A stretch of 6,219 bases of DNA from an uncultured Muribaculaceae bacterium (GTDB lineage: Bacteria; Bacteroidota; Bacteroidia; Bacteroidales; Muribaculaceae): positions 1-6,219 of the forward strand of contig CAJUIJ010000017.1 in the NCBI GenBank assembly GCA_910586175.1, in the 5' to 3' direction. How positions within the stretch are numbered: position 1 is the stretch's first letter; each line of letters begins with the position of its first letter. Of this stretch, positions 1 to 4,848 are shown one piece after another. The notes under the pieces were generated by a model. That model did not search any database, was not told where the DNA came from, and saw only the letters and a list, made by a program, of their open reading frames with translations. The position numbers and the translations under genes are program-made.

Positions 1-126
1 GCCTCCGGCGACGACAACATAGAATAAATGCGTCAGCTGACGTTGCATCGCGCACCGGGGAGCAGGAGGCGCCCCCCAATGCGTAGAAATTTATCGCGCC
101 CGCAATGCGTAGCGATACGAAGTGTA
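1..126. other. Left-edge non-coding region or flank of an unidentified gene
   Basis: This stretch lies downstream of the leftward outer-membrane protein gene. Two very short open fragments touch the window edge and neither can be identified. On the + strand, frame 1 reads ASGDDNIE and stops at 25-27, so it could be the C-terminus of a convergent gene. On the - strand, an ATG at 48-46 opens a frame that runs to base 1 (MQRQLTHLFYVVVAGG) and could be the N-terminus of the next leftward gene. A perfect 12-bp palindrome, CGTCAGCTGACG, lies at 31-42. It has no loop and no following T-run, so it is not a clear terminator. The rest holds a repeated 10-mer, described separately. Sequence beyond base 1 would decide which fragment is real. 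Confidence 0.3.
77..112. repeat. Short direct repeat CAATGCGTAG, two copies 26 bp apart
   Basis: CAATGCGTAG occurs at 77-86 and again at 103-112. A shorter related ATGCGT lies at 28-33. Between the two full copies is an AT core (GAAATTTATC) followed by GC-rich sequence. Identity stops after the 10-mer, so this is not a clean tandem array. It could be a degenerate member of a dispersed intergenic repeat family, or chance. The identity is plain to see; any function is unknown. Confidence 0.4.
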
Positions 127-1506
127 TTAAAATAGTATGTTCATGCCGAAGTTCATGCTGGCGTTGCTGTTGAGTGGCACACCATCTTTTGATAGCTTGC
201 CAAGCGTGTGGTCCATGCCTACAAAGAGTCCGAAGCCTGTGTAGTGGTAGTTGAGAAGCCATCCGAATCCTGCTCCATATGTGCCGACTGCAAGGTTGGC
301 CGTTGCGGAGAACATCTTCACCGGGGCAACGTTGGCCGAGAGGCGGAAGTCGGTCCAGGTGTATTTGCCGTTGATGTGCGTGGTGTTTACGAGGCCGAAG
401 GTGAGCGGACGGTAGAGGGGGAAGGTGTAGCGTGCGCCGAAGTTGAGGGTGGCGGCGAGCATGTTGGTGCGGCTACCTTTACCCTTGTCCTCGAGTTTGT
501 ATAGCTCCTCGAGGTCGTCGCGCATCGTTTTCCATTCGTTGTCGAAGCTGTGGGGATTATCCTTGTCGTCGTCGGGGTCGAACGTGTAGCGGTCGGTCTC
601 GAAGATTTTGTCGGCGTCGGTTGTTGCCTTGAGGTTGTTGCTCCAGTTCATGAAGCCGAAGTCAAGCACTGCGGCAGAGAATTGCCAGTCTTGATTGAGA
701 GTGAAGACAGCTCCGAGATCGAGGGCCATTCCGAAGCCTGTAAGGCCTCCGAAGTTATCCATGTCGATACCGTCGACATATTGCATCGAGGGGTTGTCTT
801 TATCGGCTTTCATCTTGAACTTCAAGCCGTTCATGGCGGCATTGAGGCTTGCACGCGACTGGATGGTCCAGTTATCTTCGCCAAGCTGCAGGCGTGCCTG
901 GTCGAGACGTGCATCGAAGTCCGCTATGCCGAGGTTGAACTTCAGTGCACCGCCAACGCGCCATTGGCTGTTGATGTCGCGGCTGTGGCCGAGGGCTATC
1001 TCAGCGTAGGCCGAGGCGTTGAAGCGGACGTCGCTTATGTCGTAGGTCTTGTTGCTTACCCCCTCTTTGAGCAGTCGGAAGAGGTCTTTGGGGATTGCGG
1101 CATTGGCAGAAGCGTGGGCACTGATTACTACGGTGTTGTAGCCGCCGAAGGCCTTGAAGCCGGTGGCGAGGATGGGCATATTCATGTCAAGGCCGAGGCG
1201 GTTGTTGTCGGAGAGGTTGTTCATCACCTTGCGGTTGGAAATGCCTGGGTTGGTGAAGAGCACGGTCTTTCCGTTGAGTGGATATACCACGTCGGAGACG
1301 TGGAGGTTGCCGCGCATTGCCACGTTGACGTTGCCGAGCATGGGTATGGCCACGAAGTTGGGCTTCACAGACTCATTGCCGAAAGCGGGGTTCATGCGGA
1401 AACGATATTCGTAGCCTTCGGAGAAATAGCCGGAATAAGTTTCCTGAGCAAACGCAGTGGAGGCGCATGCGAGCAGCGAGGCGCCGATGATATATTTTGA
1501 TTTCAT
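127..1506 (-). CDS. DUF5723-like outer-membrane beta-barrel protein
   Basis: This is a 459-residue secreted protein of unknown function that probably sits in the outer membrane. From the ATG at 1506 it begins with a clear Sec signal peptide: a basic MKSK start, a hydrophobic core, and a likely signal peptidase I site after residue 20 (STAFA, then QE). The mature part has many alternating aromatic, Gly and Asn stretches typical of beta strands. An early YRFRMNPAF motif (NPAF about 39-42) is followed by segments such as GLDMNMPILATGFKAFGGYN. The last residue is Phe (NILF), the usual C-terminal signal for BAM-dependent insertion. Residues of about 298-341 form a very acidic, hydrophilic insert that is probably a surface or periplasmic loop. 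An upstream ATG at 1536 and a TTG at 1539 are in frame, but they would put a charged extension before the signal peptide, so 1506 is preferred. It is transcribed divergently from the sugar transferase across the inverted-repeat element. The DUF5723 assignment rests on recognition of overall pattern, not on a search. Confidence 0.8.
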   Translation of the reverse strand: MKSKYIIGASLLACASTAFAQETYSGYFSEGYEYRFRMNPAFGNESVKPNFVAIPMLGNVNVAMRGNLHVSDVVYPLNGKTVLFTNPGISNRKVMNNLSDNNRLGLDMNMPILATGFKAFGGYNTVVISAHASANAAIPKDLFRLLKEGVSNKTYDISDVRFNASAYAEIALGHSRDINSQWRVGGALKFNLGIADFDARLDQARLQLGEDNWTIQSRASLNAAMNGLKFKMKADKDNPSMQYVDGIDMDNFGGLTGFGMALDLGAVFTLNQDWQFSAAVLDFGFMNWSNNLKATTDADKIFETDRYTFDPDDDKDNPHSFDNEWKTMRDDLEELYKLEDKGKGSRTNMLAATLNFGARYTFPLYRPLTFGLVNTTHINGKYTWTDFRLSANVAPVKMFSATANLAVGTYGAGFGWLLNYHYTGFGLFVGMDHTLGKLSKDGVPLNSNASMNFGMNILF

Positions 1507-1586
1507 GAGTTGATTCTTGTTGTTAAACTTGCGCATCAATAGTTTGTATGGGTTGCGTAAGTAATTGTTGTTGTGTGGAATAAAGT

Positions 1587-1616
1587 ATTATAGAAGGTTT
1601 TTAAGTAGGTGTTCAA
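1587..1616 (-). promoter_or_regulatory. Weak candidate promoter for the leftward outer-membrane protein gene
   Basis: Read on the - strand, TTGAAC (1616-1611) is followed after 18 bp by TATAAT (1592-1587), about 50 bp upstream of the first in-frame ATG. This resembles a sigma-70 promoter. The main Bacteroidetes sigma factor prefers TTTG and TAnnTTTG elements, which are not matched here, so the call is weak. The -35-like hexamer lies inside the left inverted repeat and the -10-like hexamer lies outside it. AT-rich sequence follows upstream and could act like an UP element. Confidence 0.2.
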
Positions 1617-1626
1617 TTTAATTTTA
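1602..1626 (+). repeat. Left arm of the perfect 25-bp inverted repeat
   Basis: This arm begins TAAGTAGGTGTTC and ends AATTTTA. It is the exact reverse complement of 1761-1785, with no mismatch over 25 bp. It starts about 65 bp upstream of the first in-frame ATG of the leftward gene. Pairing ends at 1601 outside and 1627 inside. Confidence 0.95.
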
Positions 1627-1680
1627 AGCAAATGTTTTTTCTTTTTATATTTTCTTTACTTGTCTTTTTGGATGCTTTAC

Positions 1681-1726
1681 CAATCATCATCAATTACATA
1701 GCCCGCTATGCGCTTTCTTCTGATTG
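1681..1726. repeat. Concentric dyad symmetry inside the inverted-repeat element
   Basis: CATAGC-CC-GCTATG at 1697-1710 is a near-palindrome with 6-bp arms and a 2-nt centre. A second pair, CAATCA (1681-1686) and TGATTG (1721-1726), has exactly the same centre, between 1703 and 1704. The 10-nt stretches between the two pairs do not match. The shared centre lies about 10 bp from the midpoint of the whole element. It could be a protein-binding operator or a small cruciform; nothing in the sequence identifies a binding protein. Confidence 0.45.
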
Positions 1727-1760
1727 ACAAATCATCTCAAAAACTCAAGCAAATAAAATA

Positions 1761-1785
1761 TAAAATTAAATTGAACACCTACTTA
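1761..1785 (-). repeat. Right arm of the perfect 25-bp inverted repeat
   Basis: This is the exact reverse complement of 1602-1626. It begins TAAAATT and ends GAACACCTACTTA. It ends 46 bp before the preferred start of the sugar transferase, so anything transcribed from inside the element toward the right would carry a short leader. Confidence 0.95.
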
Positions 1786-1797
1786 TTAAGGGCATGC

Positions 1798-1831
1798 ATA
1801 CAATTATCAACCATCAGCTTGATTGTATCAA
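1798..1831 (+). promoter_or_regulatory. Possible leader hairpin before the sugar transferase start
   Basis: ATACAAT (1798-1804) is complementary to ATTGTAT (1822-1828). The next CAA (1808-1810) can add pairs with TTG (1819-1821) across a 3-nt bulge, closing a loop of about 8 nt. A smaller alternative dyad, TTGAT-TGT-ATCAA, fills 1819-1831 and abuts the ATG at 1832. Either structure lies where a ribosome would load. No Shine-Dalgarno sequence is present, which is common in this phylum. It may be a weak regulatory structure or an operator, or it may be chance in AT-rich DNA. Confidence 0.25.
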
Positions 1832-2539
1832 ATGTCCATGAGTGAAGAAAATAATGAACAGTCAAACACACGCCGAGAACAATCTTCCGACCGCCGTTTT
1901 ATGGTTTCTGCCATAGATGACGGCAAGGAAATCAAGAACGGCATGAACAAGTTTGACCGATTCATAAAGCGCACATTCGACGTAGCTTTCTCAGCCGTTT
2001 CTCTGGTTGCATTCTCCCCTTTATATCTTGGCTGCTGGCTTGCCGTCAAAAGCGAGGATAAAGGGAAAGTAATATATGCACAGGAACGTATCGGCAAGAA
2101 CGGCAAGCCTTTTTACATATACAAATTCAGGAGCATGCGCCTTGATGCCGAGAAGGATGGCCCCCAGCTTTACAATGCCGAGGGTGAAGATAAACGGCTC
2201 ACCAAAGTCGGCAAATTCCTTCGCGAACACCATCTCGATGAGCTCCCGCAGCTTTGGAACGTGTTCAAGGGCGACATGTCTTTCATAGGTCCGCGTCCCG
2301 AACGGCGCTATTACATCGACAAAATCATGGAGCGCGACAGCCGCTACAAGTACCTGTATCAGATACGGCCGGGGGTCACCTCCTTTGCCACCCTTTATAA
2401 CGGTTATACAAACACGCTCGACAAGATGGTGGACCGCCTGCACTATGACCTCTACTATCTGCAGAACGGCTCGCTGACCCAAGACCTCAAGCTGCTGTGG
2501 CTCACCTTTGCCGGCATAGTGGGAGGCAAGAAGCTATGA
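1832..2539 (+). CDS. Single-domain polyprenyl-phosphate phosphoglycosyl transferase (bacterial sugar transferase)
   Basis: This 235-residue enzyme should transfer a sugar 1-phosphate from a nucleotide sugar to undecaprenyl phosphate at the cytoplasmic face of the inner membrane, the first committed step of capsule, exopolysaccharide or glycoconjugate assembly. A hydrophilic N-terminus of about 45 residues precedes one hydrophobic segment (about 50-73) with an internal Ser-Pro (62-63), as in the re-entrant helix of monotopic PglC-type enzymes. Next come YAQERIGKNGKPFYIYKFRSM and the catalytic Asp-Glu pair (136-137) in HLDELPQLWNV, then GDMSFIGPRPE and IRPGVTSFATLYNG. The multi-helix N-terminal domain of WcaJ-type relatives is absent; the length fits the small class. 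The sugar cannot be read from sequence. Start choice is open: ATG 1838 (MSEENN) is equally good, and TTG 1823 is less likely. Its stop overlaps the next gene's ATG, so the two are probably translationally coupled. The inverted-repeat element lies directly upstream. Confidence 0.92.
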   Translation: MSMSEENNEQSNTRREQSSDRRFMVSAIDDGKEIKNGMNKFDRFIKRTFDVAFSAVSLVAFSPLYLGCWLAVKSEDKGKVIYAQERIGKNGKPFYIYKFRSMRLDAEKDGPQLYNAEGEDKRLTKVGKFLREHHLDELPQLWNVFKGDMSFIGPRPERRYYIDKIMERDSRYKYLYQIRPGVTSFATLYNGYTNTLDKMVDRLHYDLYYLQNGSLTQDLKLLWLTFAGIVGGKKL

Positions 2540-3720
2540 CAACAACACTCCACAACATTCCACCGGTGTCGTGGGCGCTTCTCGGCGTCGCGATAGCCGG
2601 TGTTTTGTTTATGCTCCTCTACAGTCTTCGCCCACTGCGCAGAGCAACGCGCCATGAAGACCAACCTATGCCTGATGCCGATGCCGTCAAGCCCAAGGCC
2701 ACGGTGGTGATATACTGCCAGAGCGACGAAGAGACACTCATGAACACACTCCTGGCGGTCTGTGAGCAAGATTATCCTGACTTCGACGTAGTGGTAGTGT
2801 GCGATTCCGGCGCCGAATATGCCTCCAACATATCGGAGATTGTGGAGCAACGCTGGTCAAACGTGTATGTGACCTACCTGCAGCCCGGCTCGCACAACCT
2901 AAGCCGCCTCAAACTTGCCAACACCATCGGCATAAAGGCCGCCAAGGGAGAAGTGGTGCTGACCACCCGAGCCAACATCTCCATCCCCTCTACGGGATGG
3001 TTGAGTGGCATGATGGCACCATTCTGCGGGCCGCAAGGCAAATATATCGACATTGCGCTCGGACTTACCCATGCAGATTTCAACGAACTTCATGGACCCG
3101 GCAGGTGCTACCGCCGCTTCGACTCCCTGCTCAACGACACTCTCTGGGCAGGATATGCGTCGATGGGACATCCATATCGTGGCGACGGCTTCAACCTCGC
3201 ACTGCGCCGCAAGGCATTTTTCGACAACAAGGGATACGCCAACTGCATGTACCTGCTCTATGGCGAAGATGATGTATATATCAACCAGATATGCACACCT
3301 CTCAACACCCGCCTCGTCGCCTCACCACACACCATCCTGACCGTGCATTGGGGCGAATCTGCCCGACGCATGTGGTCACTCCATAAGGCATTCCACAATT
3401 TCACACGCCGTTGGTTACCGAACGCTCCGTTTCTGCGGGCAGGTTCAGTCAGTCTAATGCAATGGCTTGTCACCGCAGCAGCCGTGGCTGCTGCCCTGCT
3501 CGGTCTCCCCTCAGTATGGCCCATAGTAGCGGCCTCTGTAACAGTGGCCTTGCTCTGGACTGCCGATATGCTCAGCTATCGCAAGGTAGCAAAACTATTC
3601 GGTGTGAATGCAGCTTGGTGGGCTGCTCCGCTCCTATGGCTGAGGCGACCTATTGCCAACGCCATATTCAAACTCGCACATTTAGGCACTTACAAGAAAA
3701 ATTTCACCTGGCAGCGATAA
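2536..3720 (+). CDS. Membrane-anchored family 2 (GT-A) glycosyltransferase with altered DXD
   Basis: This 394-residue protein probably adds a sugar to a lipid-linked or surface glycan at the inner membrane. One N-terminal membrane helix (about 12-30) is followed by a GT2 catalytic domain: TVVIYCQSDEE (56-66) as the first strand, VVVVCDSGAE (about 86-94), then the segment IGIKAAKGEVVLTTRAN. Further on are GDGFNLALRR (216-225) and an acidic GEDDVYINQI (from 243), which fits the catalytic-base loop. Two C-terminal membrane helices lie near 302-324 and 328-346, and an amphipathic tail follows. Where most GT2 enzymes have TDAD, this one has TRAN (144-147), so both acidic residues are replaced. The start ATG overlaps the previous stop (ATGA). 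GGGAGG at 2521-2526 is a rare Shine-Dalgarno-like match 9 nt upstream. A GTG at 2497 would extend into the previous gene and is unlikely. Donor and acceptor are unknown. Confidence 0.85.
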   Translation: MTTTLHNIPPVSWALLGVAIAGVLFMLLYSLRPLRRATRHEDQPMPDADAVKPKATVVIYCQSDEETLMNTLLAVCEQDYPDFDVVVVCDSGAEYASNISEIVEQRWSNVYVTYLQPGSHNLSRLKLANTIGIKAAKGEVVLTTRANISIPSTGWLSGMMAPFCGPQGKYIDIALGLTHADFNELHGPGRCYRRFDSLLNDTLWAGYASMGHPYRGDGFNLALRRKAFFDNKGYANCMYLLYGEDDVYINQICTPLNTRLVASPHTILTVHWGESARRMWSLHKAFHNFTRRWLPNAPFLRAGSVSLMQWLVTAAAVAAALLGLPSVWPIVAASVTVALLWTADMLSYRKVAKLFGVNAAWWAAPLLWLRRPIANAIFKLAHLGTYKKNFTWQR

Positions 3721-3797
3721 TATGCAGCCCACGGTTGTTAACAATTCAGAGACTGCACACAAAACCGATGTGCACGTCGCACCAAGCAATCTGACTC
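3721..3797 (+). other. 77-bp gap before trmB, no clear promoter
   Basis: This is the only real gap inside the rightward cluster. It contains a perfect 10-bp palindrome, TTGTTAACAA (3735-3744), which could be a regulator site or chance. I see no TAnnTTTG element, no T-tailed hairpin and no Shine-Dalgarno sequence before the trmB ATG. It may be transcribed through, or it may hold a promoter I cannot recognise, so whether trmB belongs to the glycan operon is undecided. Confidence 0.4.
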
Positions 3798-4847
3798 ATG
3801 GGAAAGAACAAACTGAAGAAATTTGCCGATATGGCTCAATATAAATGCGTGTTTCAATATCCGCGCGAGGAATTGCTCCGCGTGGGTTTCCCGCATAAGG
3901 GTGCATGGCACCACAACGTGTTTGCCAACTCCAACCCCATCACTCTCGAACTTGGCTGCGGACGCGGCGAATACACGGTGTCGCTCGCCAAGAGCGAACC
4001 GGCCCGCAACTTCGTCGGCATCGACATAAAGGGAGCACGCATGTGGACCGGAGCTTCAGAGGTAGAACGCGAAGGCATCCCCAACGCTGCATTCCTGCGT
4101 TGCGAGATTGAAAACATCGATTCATTTTTCGCACCCGGAGAAGTCGACAGCCTTTGGATCACGTTTCCCGACCCACAGATGAAAAAGCGTCGCAAACGCC
4201 TCACGTCCACAAGATTTCTCACATTATACCGGGCTATCATGAAGCCCGATGGTGTGGTGAATCTTAAGACCGACTCACCATTTCTCTACGAATACACACG
4301 CCGACTCGTGGAGCTGAACGGCTTCAAGGTGCTCTCGCAAACCGATGACCTTTACGGTTCTGGCATGGCCGACCCGGTCACATCTATAAAAACATATTAC
4401 GAGCAGCAATGGCTCTCTCGAGGCAAAAAGATAAAGCTGATTTCATTCCGGCTTCCGGCACAAGGGGAACTTCTGGAGCCGGAAGAGGATGACATTGAGA
4501 AAGATGACTACCGCGCCATGCCAAGGCCAAACTTCCCGGCTCTCAAGTCAGACATGTCGGACATGTCTGACGAGTCTGACTCGTCTGACTATCTGCGAGA
4601 CTTTGTCAAGGGACTGCTTCCGGCTGAGGCAGTTGTGAGACTAAACGGTTACATTGAAGCGCACCCCAAGTGCGAAGAGGCATACATAATGCGAGGGCTG
4701 AAATACTGGAGCCTTGGCGACCGGGCATCATCTATACGCGACTACCTGACAGCCATCCGCATCAACCCGCATAGCCGTGCCAACGAGGCACTCAAAGCCG
4801 CCAACGAGATACTCGATTACCGCAACAACGACTTATACAATCCCTGA
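3798..4847 (+). CDS. trmB: tRNA (guanine(46)-N7)-methyltransferase with C-terminal TPR-like extension
   Basis: TrmB uses S-adenosylmethionine to methylate N7 of G46 in the variable loop of tRNAs, in the cytoplasm. The N-terminus MGKNKLKKFADM is typical of Bacteroidales TrmB. The Rossmann SAM loop is LELGCGRGEY (50-59), followed by VGIDIKGARMWTGA (about 73-86). The conserved ITFPDPQMKKRRKRL (121-135), LKTDS (156-160) and IKTYYEQQWL (197-206) follow, so the catalytic part looks complete by about residue 245. The protein then continues for about 100 more residues than I expect for the family (349 in total). A Ser-Asp-rich linker (251-264) leads to a helical region (about 268-349) containing a TPR-like unit, AYIMRGLKYWSLGDRASSI and DYLTAIRINP. 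The frame is continuous, so this is a fusion as read, not a visible frameshift. Its stop lies one base before the next ATG. The role of the tail is unknown; it might bind a protein partner or tRNA. Confidence 0.93.
   Translation: MGKNKLKKFADMAQYKCVFQYPREELLRVGFPHKGAWHHNVFANSNPITLELGCGRGEYTVSLAKSEPARNFVGIDIKGARMWTGASEVEREGIPNAAFLRCEIENIDSFFAPGEVDSLWITFPDPQMKKRRKRLTSTRFLTLYRAIMKPDGVVNLKTDSPFLYEYTRRLVELNGFKVLSQTDDLYGSGMADPVTSIKTYYEQQWLSRGKKIKLISFRLPAQGELLEPEEDDIEKDDYRAMPRPNFPALKSDMSDMSDESDSSDYLRDFVKGLLPAEAVVRLNGYIEAHPKCEEAYIMRGLKYWSLGDRASSIRDYLTAIRINPHSRANEALKAANEILDYRNNDLYNP
4547..4589 (+). repeat. 9-nt tandem repeat with nested palindromes in the trmB linker
   Basis: From 4548 the reading frame runs through about 4.7 degenerate 9-nt units: TCAGACATG, TCGGACATG, TCTGACGAG, TCTGACTCG, TCTGAC. 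They encode Ser-Asp followed by Met, Met, Glu or Ser. The same DNA forms two palindromes. One has 12-bp arms around a single G (4547-4558 and 4560-4571). The other has 8-bp arms around a single T (4569-4576 and 4578-4585). Because the unit is a multiple of three, copy-number change would lengthen or shorten the linker without breaking the frame. Confidence 0.85.
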
Positions 4848-4848
4848 C

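Larger units (their letters stand above)
1602..1785. other. Inverted-repeat-bounded element; candidate invertible regulatory segment
   Basis: A 184-bp segment is bounded by perfect 25-bp inverted repeats, with 134 bp between them. It sits between two divergently transcribed genes, one for an outer-membrane protein and one for the enzyme that starts polysaccharide assembly. The interior is AT-rich and strand-biased: 1634-1670 is mostly T on the + strand, and 1738-1768 is mostly A. No ORF of note lies inside. Known Bacteroidales phase-variable promoters have this general build and this kind of target gene, which is the reason for the call. The alternative is a small non-autonomous mobile element with terminal inverted repeats. 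No convincing target-site duplication is visible: the flanks are TTTT on the left and TTAA on the right. No recombinase or transposase is encoded in the window. The nearest matches to the Bacteroides -7 consensus are 7 of 8 (- strand at 1757-1750 and 1636-1629), and neither has a good -33 partner. Confidence 0.55.

Noticed and set aside
31..42. 12-bp palindrome CGTCAGCTGACG as a transcription terminator
   Set aside because: It has no loop and no T-run on either strand, so it does not look like an intrinsic terminator.
550..1500. 316-codon + strand open frame antisense to the outer-membrane protein gene
   Set aside because: Its product is a low-complexity run rich in Val, Glu, Gly and His with no recognisable domain. 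The opposite strand has a signal peptide, beta-strand pattern and terminal Phe, so this is a frame shadow.
1598..1790. TTAAG at 1601-1605 and 1786-1790 as a target-site duplication of a mobile element
   Set aside because: The left copy overlaps the inverted repeat by four bases while the right copy lies fully outside it, so the two are not symmetrical about one element.
1823..1831. TTG start for the sugar transferase
   Set aside because: Two in-frame ATG codons follow within 15 bp and there is no ribosome-binding signal favouring the TTG.
2021..2482. 153-codon - strand open frame opposite the sugar transferase
   Set aside because: The + strand frame carries every sugar transferase motif. 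The antisense product has no recognisable features.
2497..2535. GTG start that would extend the glycosyltransferase by 13 residues
   Set aside because: It lies well inside the sugar transferase gene. The ATG at 2536 gives the usual ATGA overlap, with a Shine-Dalgarno-like GGGAGG in front.
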